DNA of 64,000 bases from Aquatica leii (taxonomy: Eukaryota; Arthropoda; Insecta; Coleoptera; Lampyridae): positions 2,196,001-2,260,000 of the forward strand of contig CM069435.1 in the NCBI GenBank assembly GCA_035610365.1, written 5' to 3'. The position numbers were made by a program, and so were the translations under genes. The notes below the pieces were generated by a model that saw only the letters and a list, made by a program, of their open reading frames with translations, was not told where the DNA came from and searched no databases. Numbering within the stretch: position 1 is the first letter of the stretch; every line of letters begins with the position of its first letter. Of the stretch, positions 1 through 12,951 are shown piece by piece.

Positions 1-48
1 ACCAAAAAAAGTTTCGATTTATTTTATTATTTATTGAATGGTACTCTT

Positions 49-1798
49 TTACATAGACTTCAGGTAAAAAATTTTGAAACAGGTTGGTATACGAATTGGA
101 AATTTACATTCAAAGCATATGTAGACTGTCCTCTTCACTTTTGGCTTGGTACTGCACCTTCTGCACTCTGGAAAATGTCTTCCAACTTCTGCACGTCTAA
201 TTTTATCAGGGACAATTCTCTGATTGGTTAAAAATATTGTTGGTCTTTCTCTTCGTTTTCGGCTACTGTAACAATTAATCAGTTGCCGAGCAAGTAAAAG
301 ATAGTAGCTCAACTGATCATTTGCTTTTCTTTGAGAACACCGATACAATATAAATGCATTGAGAATACCTAAATCAAGCAGAGAATAAATAATCCTAAAT
401 CACCATTTCATCGACCTCTCACATACGAGAGGTAGGTGATCGAATTTATCTACTACTCTGGGACAATAAATCCTGCTTCAATTTTCGCTTTTGTTTGTTT
501 TTTGTACAGTTGTTCCATCTTTTAGAGAAGCGGTACTGGTTAGAAAAATTACAACTTTATTGTCCTGTCATTTCACGGAACTCAATTCTTTGTTGCATTG
601 AAACATAAATTCTCCCAGTGCCAATTTATCTTTTTGTTTCATTATACATATATGGTAAATGTGCTCTATTACTTCTTACAGTTCCAACACTGTAAATATT
701 TCTCTTGAAAAGGCTTCTTACTAAGCTAACTGATGTACAAACGTTGTTAAATGCCACTACATAGTGCTTATTCTTTAGAGGTTTCTTGAGTTTTAACACT
801 ATTATTTCACCCAGGCCGCATACTCTGAAGTTATTCGAATTTTGTTTGTCTCTGCCAGTGTAAATTTCAAATTTACTGTTTAAAATTACACCTGTCTTGG
901 AACGGTATGATAGATTCATTGACTGATACCTTTGACGAACATTTAAAGACACTCAAACATTTTTCATTCAAACGATCGATTATGGGCTTCAATGTAAACA
1001 GTTTGTCATAATCCTGGATGTCACAGGTAGAATATGCAGAATTATAATTACAATGCAATGTTTCAGTAATCTTTTTGAGTTCATAACATTTAAAATGCTT
1101 TTCACTTCCAAAAAAGGATCAGTGCTCCAGTAATTTTCTAATCTAGGTAACTGGTGAATTCTCATTAAAACTAAATATCCTAGGTAAGCTTTCAATTCTG
1201 GGAGTGGCCAGTTTCTAATCTCTTTTTGTTGAGCGTAAAGATTTGATTGCAAAACTATGAAATTCAAAATGTTATCATGAAATATTTCTGAGAAATATAA
1301 GTTTTGTGCCTTTGTTGTCTGGTGATAAGTTAGCACTGAAGATGTCTTCCTTACCCGACAATGACATTACTTCGTCAACTTTATTATTTTGGTTCACTGA
1401 ATTCACTAAATCAGTGACAGAAGCACCAGGGTTGTCTTGTTCTACAAACATAAACTAAATTACTGAACGCAATAAAATATTGACAGCTGCTAACTATTAC
1501 CCAGTAGAACGTAAGCAGCAAGTGGTTCGTTTCCATTATGATTTTGCGTTTCAACCGAAATTTATGTGCCATCTAAAGTATTCGAAAACTGACCACTACT
1601 ACTTCTAGAAAAAGTCAATTGTTGCTCATCCAATGCGTTCAATTCGTCTTCTGCCTCAGAATTTGGTTCGACAGTAGAATCATAGTTGTCATCGGGTAGA
1701 CAAAAAAATATTCTAGTGCAGCCTCCGATTGCTTGGGATCTGTTAGCTTGAATTTCTTCTATGTTGGCATAATAGACTAGTTCAAATTGCATGCACAC
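49..1798 (-). pseudogene. piggyBac-type transposase relic
   Basis: Broken piggyBac (DDE_Tnp_1_7) transposase read on the minus strand. In order: an acidic N-terminus (1798-1562, DDNYDSTVEPNSEAEDEL), the N-terminal helical region (1336-989, with LPRLENYWSTDPFLEVK), the segment around VNESIIPFQDR (about 1000-900), the catalytic-core stretch FNNVCTSVSLVRSLFKRN followed by YSVGTVRSNRAHLP (about 760-640), a decayed stretch 625-349 still readable around the W-D-N block, and the C-terminal cysteine-rich domain (348-49, CRRC and ICFEC). The family normally needs about 550-600 residues in one frame; here at least five frames are used, so it cannot make a working transposase. PGBD3/4-like arthropod lineage is inferred. 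I did not find TTAA-flanked terminal repeats. Confidence 0.85.
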
Positions 1799-2475
1799 CT
1801 ACAAAAAATAATAGACAAATTGTATAAGGTCAACCATTTCAAACAAGTTCTGGCACCCCACCCATAAAGTGCAGCACAATTGCAGTAATATTAAGTTGCG
1901 TTGTGGTCTGGAACCAATTTCAAAAGCGTTTTTCCGCATTTTCTAATTTAACAATTTTTTAGATAACGTTTATACAATCAATTTTCTTTTTGCGACACTA
2001 GTAGAGAAACAAAACATTTATTTAGATGTTGTTAATACGTATGGATTTAAACGCGTATAATTTTTGTAAGAATAAATCAATCAAAGTTAATGTGTCATTG
2101 CATTTCCGCGTAACGATCTTTTAGGGCGGGGGAGACACCATCACTAGTATAATAAACAAAAAATTCGTATTTCTTCGGTCACCCATATCCTGCATTACTA
2201 CAATACGATAATTAATCGTTATTATATTTTTCAGGATTGTGAATAAGGAACAATAAAGTATATAACTTTTATATTTATTTATTATTTTTAATTTTTAAGT
2301 CGCTGTTATAGTCTCAAACTTTTAATTGGTCGGCCTATCCTTTATTATATGTGAATTGTGAATGTAAATTACCGCTACCTTTAATTATTGTAAGAGTAAT
2401 TGATGTTTTTAGTTAAATTTATTGTTTAGTAGAAATATAGCAACAAGTTAGTAAGTTTCTCTAGAAAGTTATTTA
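1799..2475. other. intergenic, no gene seen
   Basis: AT-rich sequence with no convincing reading frame. A short G-rich patch near 2124-2136 is the only compositional deviation. No piggyBac terminus could be identified here. Confidence 0.5.
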
Positions 2476-2765
2476 TTGTTGATAATTCCTGAACATACAA
2501 GTGTTGATTTGAAAGCTCAAATCCGAGTTAAGTGGTATTGCAAACACATGATAGATAAAACCATCGGTAGTGGCAGACGCAGAATGTCTACGGTGGCCCA
2601 GGGCGCGGCGGTAGTTGCATATGTTACTCAAAATCCTTTTACAACTTTCCGAAATACTCTAGCCGACGTCGAATTTTTGGGATGTTAGTTAACCGCACCG
2701 GCAAGACTGAAAGAGGCTGGAATAAAAAAGTATGAAGCAGCTATAAAAAATTCGTCATGGAGTTA
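2476..2765 (+). pseudogene. Tc1/mariner-like N-terminal fragment
   Basis: Short relic resembling the second helix-turn-helix of Tc1-type transposases: a basic GSGRRRMSTVAQ stretch, then VTQNPFTTFRNTLADVEF, then after an in-frame stop LTAPARLKEAGIKKYEAA. This matches the usual order 'G-R-P-R ... D-R-x-I-x-R-x-V-x-x-N-P-F-x-T-A-x-x-I ... T-V-x-x-R-L-x-E-A-G'. No DDE catalytic domain follows; after about 2765 the similarity ends. It is a truncated fragment. The assignment rests on motif order only. Confidence 0.55.
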
Positions 2766-3209
2766 ACTACACAAGCTCCAAAAAATTTAACGGGCACTTT
2801 TCAGTAAATGCATGGCGTTGTGAATTCACACGGCCTAGGCGTTTTTAGTTAATAAAGGTCATCTTAATTCAGAAGGCTGCTTAGGTATTTTAAACAACGT
2901 TATGCAGCCTTTTGTTTAAATTTTAAATCTAGACAATGATGCATATTCTAACGGACGAGAAACAGTTACTTAGAATGTAGACTAGTTATAATCTTATTCA
3001 ATATCCAATTGTCATTATTAATTTTATTTACTTTTTAACGATAATGTCTGTATGCATACATCCAGGTTGGTGCAAAACTGGCTACAGCAAAATAACTTGA
3101 ACGTGTTACCGTAACTAGCAAAAAGTTTTGATTTTAATCTATAAGCAAATAATTCTGAAAAACTTAACAGTCCCTGATCATCATTATTTATGATTATGAT
3201 GATTTGTTC

Positions 3210-3600
3210 TTATACATTTCGAGACTCTCGTACGAATTGAGTTAGTTTCTGTTTTCTGTTAACCCCGTCAACTTTATAGTTATTTTCATACATATGTAGA
3301 GCAACACTGGATTTATTTATCCTTTTATATTCAACATGAGTTAAGTGCTTCTTAAACCTGGTGTTTAGAGACTTTTTAGTTTGCCCTATATATATTTGAT
3401 TGCAATTTTTACAATTAATTTTATATATTCCAGATTTATGACACATATTCAAAGAATCTTTTGAATTGCCTAAATAGTTATATATTTTGTTATTGGTGGT
3501 TGTAACAACTGTTTGGTCAATTAAAAAAAAATGTTTGAAGGTTTTTAGTGTATGCAAGATAATTCAGTAATTTTAAAATCTTCTCTTCTGTTCTGTCATT
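3210..3600 (-). pseudogene. GIY-YIG endonuclease fragment of a retroelement
   Basis: The minus-strand frame 3557-3210 contains a GIY-YIG nuclease module: SGIYKINCKNCNQIYIGQTK followed by a basic helix SLNTRFKKH and a distal SSVALHMYENNY. The paired CxxC before YIGQT is typical of the endonuclease at the C-terminus of Penelope-like elements. Upstream (3600-3540) a second frame, NDRTEEKILKLLNYL, probably belongs to the linker and is separated by a frameshift. No reverse transcriptase is preserved nearby, so this is a truncated 3' remnant. Confidence 0.7.
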
Positions 3601-3729
3601 AATATTTGCCAACATAGTTACATTAATATTAATTAGTTTGTGTTCTTGTTTTTTGACTATATGCCTAACTGTTGATTCTGTTCTTCAAGTGTTTTGTTTA
3701 CAAGTGTCCTTATTGATATACCTTTAAAA

Positions 3730-6700
3730 TATTTAAAAAATATACTGCATAAAAAAAAATTGGCAACTCTGAAAAAGAAACTTTTATGAAATTAACAAAA
3801 CTATGTATGAGCCAGCCACATTTTCAAATTAACGGTAACATCTACCAACAACAACATAAAACTAGAATGGGCAAATATTTATCTTTATTTATACTCTTCA
3901 TGAGTAAATTTAAAACGGATGTAAACAGAAAAAAGTTTAAAATTTATAGATGTTGAAGAATTGTTACTTGTCTTTAGTAATAACGAATCACATTTTCGTC
4001 CTTTGACAAAGCTTTTATTACCGCACTGGAAGCAGCGCCCAATGGCGATACGATATCAGTATTTTGTGTCCTAAATTCGCCGAAACATATTTTCAATTCA
4101 CTACTTCATTCATAATAAAGACAAATACATCACTAAAAACAAACTATAATGACGCATTTAAAAAATTTGAAGAGAAACCAAGCGTGTCATAATAAACATC
4201 TTCAATTGTTTAAGAGTCATTCCAACCTAACAGCAACGTTACATATTTCTTGAAAAAAGATTTAGAATTAAGAAATGAAAAACGTTACGCAAAATATAAA
4301 GTGATTTAAAGTATAGACCCCCATATATCCCAAAAGTGAAATGTGTTGAAAATTACTTATTTTGGTCACAATATTGCGGCCCGAATAGCGTAAATAACCG
4401 TGTATGTAATATGCAGTCTGAACATGCCGTCTTGGACCGATGCAGTAAAGCGTCTAGCAGACACAGGTTTCCTGTAGCTTTGTTAAAAATACTACAAGCA
4501 GACATATGTGTCGGACCTGGCGCTAAATGTATCTAGTTCTATAGATACGTTTAAACTTTTTCTTAAGTTTGAAATAAGGTTACTTCGTGCATTTGATAGA
4601 CTCTTTTAAAAAAACAAATGTGTCTACAATCCTAGAAATGTTTGCGCTGTGGCATACTTTTAAAGTTTTTAGCGTTATTCTTAAGCTGTTACCTTTTTTT
4701 ATATATATATTTTTTCAATACTAAAATAACAAATAAAAACCATAATGTTTTATATTTTTTTTACAATAGTAAGATGCTTTTAAAATTATGTAATTGGAAT
4801 TTTGTTTTTTTTTAATTATTATTAATAAAATTCAATTAACAAATAAGATTTGATGTCTAATCTAATACATTTTTAGTCGTTTTTTGTATGAAAAATCAAA
4901 TATTTAATAAAGATCCTTCGTTATTAATACAGAATTTTTGATAAGGGCAATTCTTTGATCCCGATTAGCACATTTTACATAATTGAATGAATCCATTAAA
5001 TATTGAATTTGTATTTTATTTTGTGTTGCATTTATGTAATTTCTTGAATTATTTTATTGGAAAATATTTATAATGTATTTGAAGAAATATTGTTGACAAT
5101 ACAAATGTAGGTGTTTAAAAAAAACTAGTGGGCGTGAATGTCACTATTAAAATGTTTTTTATTGGTATTGAATATAACGTTAGGTTTACTTTTTCCCTCT
5201 AAAAACTCTAAAAAAAATAATATCAATTAAAATGTTAAATTTATTTAAAAATTGATTTCTAATTGAAGAGGAAAATGCTAGTAAAACAAAAAATTGTAAC
5301 GATACGAAATCCTATAAAGTAATTTGTAAATAATTTTTAAAATTGCACGTAGATTTTTACTCATATCGTAGGTTTCCACTAAGTCTAAGATCATGCGCAC
5401 GTTGATCCCTGTCACAAAGTTAATCAAGCAGAATCCAATAAGTGTATAAAAAACAACCGTTTCGGTAAAACCTCTCACCGTTCGAAACCCATTTTTGGAA
5501 AATTCTCTGCCAAAATCCGTCCCGCTAGAAACCGTCCCCGTCCAAAATCGTTTTTTGGAAAACCAACTCACTCAACCGTAAATATATTTTGAAAACTGTC
5601 CTTTGTTTGCTTATCAACTGAATATGATAACTTATTTTTGCTCATTGACGACCGCTGTTACCGGTACCGCTCGAACAACCTGGATATTTGTTGACCGCGA
5701 TTACGCTGCTATTCACCTGGACTGGACTGTTTGTTTCTATCGGTAGTGGCATACCAGTCTTAATACTTTTGAGGTTAGGCAAACTTTTAGCCCAAATGTT
5801 GACGATTATTCCAACTTTCTAGTAGTTACATAAAGGTCCTTGCTTAAAATTACCAATTCTTGCTTGGTTCGGTAATCCCAGCTTAAGGATTTGTGTAATT
5901 TAATTTTATTTCGATAGTTATAAAATAAACAGCTACCGTAAAGCTTTAATTTGTTATCGTGTTGCGACATGCTTATCAGATTGTTATTAAAGACTCGTAA
6001 AATTACCTGGTTAAATTCTCTGAGTTCACAGCATTCTTCAATTTTAGTTACAGCTCAATTTAACATCCCGATCAACGTCTTCTCAATTGAAAGTTGCTTA
6101 TAACACTCCTGCCTGTAAAGTTTCGTAATTATCAGTGACATAATTCATTCTTAAAAAGCTTGTTTAACTAAGAAACACAAAAAGTCAAAGTCCGGCGTTT
6201 TAAAGTTCGTTCGAACTTCCTGTTTGTTTCCTGATTTCTCATTAGTACCCGTTCTTACTAATGAATTTAAATCTACAGCACCATTAACCTGGAATAAAAC
6301 ACAGAACTTAAACGATAGTAAAGTGACGCCATATTCTAACTATGTTTTAAAATTGTCAGACTACACTTGCCGCAACCGCCGCTAAATTGTAGGATTTTTA
6401 TTTGCATTAAAAGTAGTATACAAAGGCAATCAACCATAACTTATCTAAATTAAGTTGTATTATTTTTTTAAATTTTATTGAATTGTATGTTAATCCATTT
6501 ACTTTAAAGCTTTTTTTGGAATTATTTGAATGAGTATATGTATTAGTTTTCTTTTCTTAGTTATTGTATTACAATCTTCACTAAAGTTTACCAAAGTAAT
6601 TAACAGCACTGTACGTAATTGCGTCTAACATCGAGAACGTATTACATACTACTACTTTTTGCCACAGATCTTATGTTATGTATTATTGTTTTTTAAGTAT

Positions 6701-7680
6701 CAAAGTTTTTAAAATCACTACAAAATTTACAATCCTTTGTCAAAGTGTTAATATTATTGATAATTTTTGATCAAAGTTAAAATTGTTTCCTGTTTGTTAT
6801 TTACGACATTAATATTTACAGAATTAATTTTGTTCTCTTATTGTTTATATAGTGGTTTTAGAATATTGTTTAATATTTTTTACCTAAAATTTACTTGTTT
6901 GTTTTGACAAAACTTACCTCTTTGAAAAAGTGATTTAAAATTAAAATATTTTATTTTTTATAAAAAGAATTTGGTCACACATGTACTCTTTCGATCTAGC
7001 TGACTCAAATCTGTAAACCAAATTGTTGTTATCATGTTTAATTGAGTACTTTATACAGAGTAACGTTTGTATAGATAATTTCATGTACGAACAAGTTTAA
7101 ATTAGTTTTAGTCAGCATAACTTGTGTATAATATACATAAAAAATAAGATTAGAAACTTAGGAATGAACTGGAAAATAGTAGATATGTTTTTTTACAAGC
7201 GTTAAAACGTAGATCGTTAACTATAAAACAAGTTTCTAATAGTTAATAAAATAAATCACAAGTTTTATGTAATACGTTTTATGTGAAAGTCTATAATAAC
7301 TTTATAATAAATGCTTAATATGGTAATAATGAACAGACACTTTGGAGATGTTTAGAATTTTAATATAAGCACATGTCTTTAGTTGCATGTAGCAACGTTA
7401 TAGTACTTTCAGTATTGCATTTTATTAATATAGAAAATATTGTTAAAAAAGTTAGTTTAGAGCTTTATATTAATATATATTTACAACCATTACATTATAT
7501 TGTATTTACAAGGTTTAATACGCATTGTTAATGTAAAAGAAACTTTTTTTTTGTCATACAATAAGTACATTATCAATTTTCAGAAAAACTTAAGATACTG
7601 GCGTACATTGGCCTACCACAGCTTCTTTTTCAACGTTATTGGATCTAAGTTGATATTCAAGCCTTTACTGGCATTTTGTT
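3730..7680. other. long AT-rich stretch without recognisable genes
   Basis: About 4 kb of mostly AT-rich sequence. The minus-strand frame at 5571-5278 (begins MSWFSKKRFWTGTV, ends in a hydrophobic/basic stretch) matches nothing I recognise and is probably chance. A more GC-balanced patch at 5450-5760 shows no repeats or domain. I see no RNA gene or mobile-element terminus. Confidence 0.4.
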
Positions 7681-7689
7681 TTGTTTTTC

Positions 7690-8356
7690 AGTACTGATGT
7701 TCTGCCAACTAGGAGTTCCTTTTTAATCAACTTCATTGGTTTGATAGCGCGAATGTAGCCTTTCCGGAAATTTTCATCCAGGCATTACATCACCACACTT
7801 GCGGTCCTTTCAGGCATGATTACATTTTTTTTTAATAGGACTCGCACGGCTGTTTTTTTTTGACGAATAGAAAGGAATTTCTTTGCTGCCAATTTTCAAG
7901 ATATCGTCCTTTATATCCAAATAGAACCCAACTTCAATTTTTAGGATAACTTCTTCCGTGATGTCAGCTCCCAATATTTGTTAGTGGAGTACTCCATTTT
8001 CCAAACCAAAGTAAGCATTTCTTTGCCGGCTGCCGTTCGAAGTCGTACTGTTACTGATGGTCCTCCAATAAGATGTCAAAATAAATAATGGTTTTTGTTG
8101 CTCTCGTGTCAAGCAATAACTGAACACTTTTTCTATTGATCTTGCCATTATGATAAATGCTGTAAAATTGTTCTATAAGTGATGTCATTTGAATGGTAAT
8201 TTTCAATGCATGACTAGATGAGTTTAACTTTTGTTTCTTATGGTGAACTGTTCTTGTTCTCTTCTTAAGTTTAGGGTTCTTACGGACTTTGCACGGCCAG
8301 CTCGTAACAGAATTTAAACAATTGCTATTCAAATAAAGGGGAAGTCTAGGTGACAA
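7690..8356 (-). pseudogene. LTR-retrotransposon protease relic (Gypsy-like)
   Basis: Minus-strand remnant of a Gypsy-type Pol N-terminus. At about 8100, KSVQLLLDTRATKTIIY matches the retropepsin active-site block, with Arg in place of the glycine of the D-T/S-G triad, so the site is dead. Downstream (8050-7800), in shifted frames, come RLRTAAGKE, ITEEVIL-like and LDIKDDILKIGSKEIPFYS, which correspond to the flap and 'ADI-x-D-E-x-I-L-G' part of the protease. No LTRs, reverse transcriptase or integrase were seen, so this is an isolated fragment. Confidence 0.55.
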
Positions 8357-8656
8357 AAGTTTTTATTAGCACCAGATCAATGTATACCTAAGCAGTTCCT
8401 GTTTGATCACATAAAGCTTGTAACAAATATTTAACGAAATAAACGAACTAGAATTAACAACTAATTAGGTTTACTTATCGTAGAATAAGAAAACCAAATA
8501 GAATTAACATCAAATAATGTTTTAAATTTGTACAAATCTAAGAAGTTAGATTAGTTTAATTAATTGTAAAAGTCCCTTATAAGAACGTCGGAAGCATCGG
8601 CAACTCACAATATTTTTTTTTAAATAGCACGCATTCTTTCCATTTTCTGAGAATTA

Positions 8657-8774
8657 CACTGGTCTGCAAAAAAATATTTTTTATCGAGCCCTGACACTAT
8701 TCCGGGCGATTCTTATGTAAAATGACGTCCTGAACCTAAATATGTCTTCCGTTTTCTTCCATCACCCACCATTT
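8657..8774 (+). repeat. A1 left terminal inverted repeat
   Basis: Starts CACTGGTCTGCA. Pairs with 11095-11211. The best conserved internal block is GATTCTTATGTAAAATGAC. The same sequence begins element A2 at 37939. Confidence 0.85.
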
Positions 8775-8957
8775 TTGATGGAGCCCCAAATCTCTAATTT
8801 TACCACTTTTCGATAAATTAATTATAATTTATTTATCGAACAATAATAATAATTATAATAATTATTATAATAATAAATATATGGACATGAATTTAATTTA
8901 AATGGGAAAAAGAGCTATTTTAGCTATAAACAGAAATAAATAAAAAGATATTTATCG

Positions 8958-10609
8958 TTACTTGGTGCTTGCTTTCCTTTTATACCCTGAGGTACAGCTC
9001 TCTCGTTTCAAATACCAAGTACTCCGCCAACATGCTTGCATTCCACTTCCCTGAAAATCTCTTCTACAGCTTAGCGATGTCTTGATGGAACCGTTCCCCG
9101 TGTTCTTCCGAGACTGCTCCTAAATTTTCAGGAAAAAAGTCCAGATGCGAGTGAAGGAAGTGAACTTTAAGAGACATGTTACATCCTATGTTCTTGTACG
9201 CTAAAAGCAGTTCCTCGACGTGAGCGACATAATCTTCACTTTTGTGGTTACTCAAGAAGTTCTTACAAACGTTTTGAAATGCAAGCCAAGCTCGTTTTTC
9301 TTTTCGATTTAGGTGTCTAATCTGGGGACCAACAAAAACGCCTTCTTTGATTTTAGCTTCGCTAAGACGAGGAAATTTAGTTTTCAAAAATTGAAATGCG
9401 CCACCTGTCTTGTCCACTGCTTCCACAAACTGCTTGATCAATCCTAGTTTGATGTGTAAAAGTGGTAAGTAAATATTTTCCTTCGGAACCAAAGGATTGT
9501 GGGCGACATTTTTCTGACCAGGAATAAGATTTTCTCGCAGAGGCCAGTCCCGTACGATGTAATGTTTATCTCGGGCTCGGCTATCCCATTCACAAAGGAA
9601 GCAGCAATATTTTGTGAATCCTGATTGCAGGCCCGTGAGTAGAGCAACAACTTTTAAGTCAGCGCAAAGTTTCTACTTATAATAATGATAACTAATTTTA
9701 TTAAGGATTCTGAAGATGTTTTCGTACGTTTCCTTCATATCAACAGAGTATGCAACTGGAACTGAAGGGAAGTCATTCACATTTGCCAACAGGACAACTT
9801 TTAAGCTGGTTTTTGATGAGTCTATAAACAGTCTCCATTTGTCTGGGTTACATGGCATCTGTAGCTCTGTCATCAATAAATTTGCATTAGAGCAGAACAC
9901 TAAACCTTTATCTTCTGAGAAAAGACATTTTAGGGTTGCTTGTTTGGTCCTGTAAGAAGATATTTTTACTCTCGTTTCTAAGAGATTCTACTGTTGAAGT
10001 CGCGATCTTAGGAGCTGAGATTTAGTCTTAAGTAACTGCAAATTCCTGACAAGATCATTTAATTCCGATTGAGTGGGGAGGTGAGGTTGCCGAGAAACTA
10101 AATCTGCGGAATACTTCTTCATCATCATTGAACGTATCATTCGAAGTCCCAGGTTGTGGCTCAGAGTCTTTTAAATCAATTTCCGGCTCTAGAGTATAAG
10201 TGTTTGGGGGCTCTGGGATTGGCAAAATATCGTTATGAGGAACAGGTCTTAGAGCTGACGGAATATTGGGATACTGAATTGTATGCTTACTTTTGCTGGA
10301 AAACCCGACAGTGGAAGTCATACAAAAGTAACAATCTGTAAGATGACAGCGAGGTTCACGCCAAACCATGGGCACAGCAAATGGCATTGATTTACGGGTA
10401 CCTTTGAGCCATTTGTTCAAACTACTGTAACGATTCGTACAGCAAACTGATGGAGCCCAAGTCTTGTCCTGGTTGTCAACTTGACAATCAAAGTACAATT
10501 TATAAGCTGTTTTAACAAGCGGAGAAAGGGGTTTTCGTTGCGCTTTTAAAGTTAATTCCCCGCAGACTTAGCAGAAGCTATCGGGATGATTTTTACACTC
10601 GCGTGGCAT
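8958..10609 (-). pseudogene. Element A transposase-like gene, inactivated
   Basis: The gene starts at the ATG at 10609, homologous to the B start at 12952. It has an N-terminal cysteine/histidine cluster (MPRECKNHPDSFC, then a TAA where B has Tyr, then VCGE), WAPSVCC, and MVWREPRCHLTDCYFC. A linker follows, then RLFIDSSKTSLK (about 9820) and CADLKVV, a CCFLCEWDSRA zinc-like motif (about 9600), PLLHIKLGLIKQF and EEHGERFHQDI. I infer an RNase H-like transposase in which Asp of FIDSS, Asp of CADLK and Glu of EHGERF are candidate catalytic residues. Lesions: TAA near codon 14, a frameshift near 10085, TAG near 10000, TAG at 9673 (Trp in A2), a 30-bp deletion near 9320 and a late stop at 9064. Function as a transposase is inferred from the ends and gene order, not from a recognised Pfam domain. 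Confidence 0.75.
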
Positions 10610-11094
10610 AATTAAACAGTAATTCAGCGCCCGACATTAACTACAATTCACACTTAGTCACTTGAAAAAATCTGGAGTAAAAGTGGTTTTACTGTTTTAC
10701 ACAAATGAACAAAAATGAACACAAAATCCAGCACGTTTAAAAGGTCGACAAGTTAACTCTGCAATAGCTATAGATGTACTGATCGAAGCAGTTAAGCAAA
10801 CAATGTAATATACTATAATGAGAAGAGTAATGCAAGTTCAAGCCTGTCGAAAATTCCTGTTCAAACCTGCATGTGGTATTGAGATCGCCAGCGTCGTGCA
10901 GTGAATCTTCCTAACTGTTTATTGATTTATTTTTACTGTTCTTATATATTTGTATTTTATTGTTGTTTCTATATACATTTTATAGCAAAACTTTTGCCAT
11001 ATACTTTGGTATAAATTTTATTACCTGCTTTGGGATGTTTGTCGGCTATAAGTTAAAATTCTAAAAAAATGCAAAAAATAAAATCAAAATGGGG

Positions 11095-11211
11095 TCCCCC
11101 CAAAATAGATGGGTGATGGGTAAAAACGGAGCTCATTTTTGGATTCAGGAGGTCATTTTACATAAGAATCGTCAAGAATGGTATCAGGGCCGATTTTCAT
11201 GCAGACTAGTG
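11095..11211 (-). repeat. A1 right terminal inverted repeat
   Basis: Reverse complement starts CACTAGTCTGCA and aligns with 8657-8774 over roughly 115 bases. It is followed directly by TTA. Confidence 0.85.
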
Positions 11212-11419
11212 TTATTGGATAGTTTTTCTTCCATTTTTTTAGAATTTCTTTCCATATTTTTTTAAAAATTGATATTTGACCATTGTTTGTTGATTCAAAA
11301 AACTTTGCGTTTATGTCGACGGTTTTCGAACGAATTAACTTACAAGTTACAATTTATATATGACTATAACACGATAAATAATGTTTGCAACATATTGAAT
11401 AACAACTATTGTAGAATAA

Positions 11420-12050
11420 AAACAGAAAATGGTTAAATGAAGAAATTAGAAACAACAAAGGGAATCAGACACGGCGTCTAATATTCTAAATCATGCGGAC
11501 GATGTAGCATTAGTTGCAGATAACAACAACAAATTACAAAATCTATTCTATCAGTTTAACTTAGAGATATCCACGAGTAAAACAAAAATTCTAACCTTAA
11601 GTATGAAATTTACACACTTTTTGGTAAATGTCAACAGTAATAGAATACTAGTAAACGAAATAAAAGAACGAACGTATAAAGCAACAAGAATATTAGGATG
11701 TCTTAATGACACTATATGGAACAACAAATATCTTACAAAGAAAACTAAGGTCCAAATCTACAAAAGTGTTATAAAACCAATTCTAACGAGAGCAGATAAT
11801 GCAAGAACAAAACAAATACTAAATACAACACTTAGAAAAATAACAGGAAAGACGAGAAGATCTAATATGAAAAATTAGACAATCCGACAAAAACTCAAAG
11901 AAGAATAGACTGGAACTACTACATAACGAGAATGGTAATCGAAAGACCATTGAAAGCAGCACGTGATAATTTCTCAAATGGAGAAAGGAGTGTTGGGCGT
12001 CCGATGAAAGATGGATTAAACACGTCGCTTATAATAATGAAGATAAACAC
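11420..12050 (+). pseudogene. LINE reverse-transcriptase fragment
   Basis: Plus-strand remnant of a non-LTR retrotransposon. Around 11500, HADDVALVADNNNKLQNLF is the catalytic F/Y-x-D-D block with Tyr changed to His. EISTSKTKILTL follows, then the thumb-like section ERTYKATRILGCL, LTKKTKVQIYKSVIKPILT and LRKITGKTRRSNM, ending at 11878. Beyond the stop, decayed codons around 11900-12040 still resemble the C-terminal 'W...R...R-P...W-D' tail. No 5' end, endonuclease or poly(A) tail was found. RTE/Jockey-group membership is likely but not resolved. Confidence 0.7.
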
Positions 12051-12364
12051 TTGTTAAACTGTATTGAGTATTTCGAAAGCATTAACATTTTTGTAACCAT
12101 TAAAAAATATATAAACAAAATAATCTTTACAACTATGATACTTAAGAATAACATAATTATTTATAGCAGTTATTGATTATTTAATTTAAGTTACTATACA
12201 CAAATTAATTTAAAAAACATTTAAAACATGTAATTATTTTGAAAATACTGTAATAATAGAAAACTAGAATTGTTTAGATGTTATTTCAAATAATTTTTTG
12301 AACGTGCGTAGTTTTTAAATATAGGTATTACGGTTTTTAATTAAAATTCAAAAAACAAAAATTA

Positions 12365-12500
12365 CACAGCCCAACAAAATAAAATTTTGTTCTTGGTGTC
12401 GGAAAAGTAAGAACTGATTTTGAATATTTGTGATGTGCTGATTCCAAAAATACCTGTTTTTTTTTCGTAGCAGCTCCAGTTTTTGAGATATGGACTAATT
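12365..12500 (+). repeat. B1 left terminal inverted repeat
   Basis: Begins CACAGCCCAACA. Complementary, with interruptions, to 14800-14926. Confidence 0.75.
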
Positions 12501-12590
12501 GGTATTAGTTCGGATAAAACGCAAAAATATTGAAATAGTTATATCTTTAGATCTTTAGGCCAAAAGTGAAATTTCCTACCTAAATAATTA

Positions 12591-12873
12591 AAATCTAATG
12601 AGCTAGTTTAAATTACTTGGTATTATTCATTACTGTAAAACCCGACATTCCTATACCCCTATCAAAACCTAATTAATTCGTCGTATTACCTCGCAAATAT
12701 CTCTCCTTTACGAGGTACATTTTATATAAAGAAATTAGAATCTAATTAGCCAGTTTGAGTTACTTGGTATTTATTCATTTGTGTAAAACCCAACATTCTT
12801 ATAATTATTTCCATAAAAACCTAATTAACACACAGCTATATTAACTCGTATCTTTGCTTTACGAAGTACATTT
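12591..12873 (+). repeat. Tandem duplication in the B1 5' leader
   Basis: Two diverged copies of about 135 bp (12591-12723 and 12738-12873). Each starts AATCTAAT, then has TTACTTGGTAT, TGTAAAACCC and AAAACCTAATTAA, and ends TTTACGA-GTACATTT. They lie upstream of the start codon, between the terminal repeat and the gene, where they may once have held promoter or transposase-binding sites (inference). Confidence 0.7.
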
Positions 12874-12951
12874 ACCTATTTAGTTTACGTAGCTGAAGTT
12901 GTGGTATCATTTGGTGTTGTTTAGTGATAAAACATACATTTAATTAAAACC

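Larger units (their letters stand above)
8657..11211 (-). mobile_element. Element A1: CAC-ended DNA transposon, 2,555 bp
   Basis: A complete but dead DNA transposon. The left end begins CACTGGTCTGCA and the right end is the reverse complement of CACTAGTCTGCA. The outer 115 or so bases of both ends are alignable inverted repeats that share GATTCTTATGTAAAATGAC and CATCACCCA. The element is flanked by TTA at 8654-8656 and TTA at 11212-11214, a 3-bp duplication. One minus-strand gene fills the interior. CAC...GTG ends with a 3-bp target duplication are what the CACTA (EnSpm/CMC) group produces, although a TTA/TAA target is also the habit of PIF/Harbinger; the ends and protein fit CACTA-like better. 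A deleted copy of the same family lies at 37939-39186. Confidence 0.85.

Noticed and set aside
5278..5571. 97-codon minus-strand frame beginning MSWFSKKRFW
   Set aside because: No recognisable domain, no splice sites, no neighbours; likely chance.
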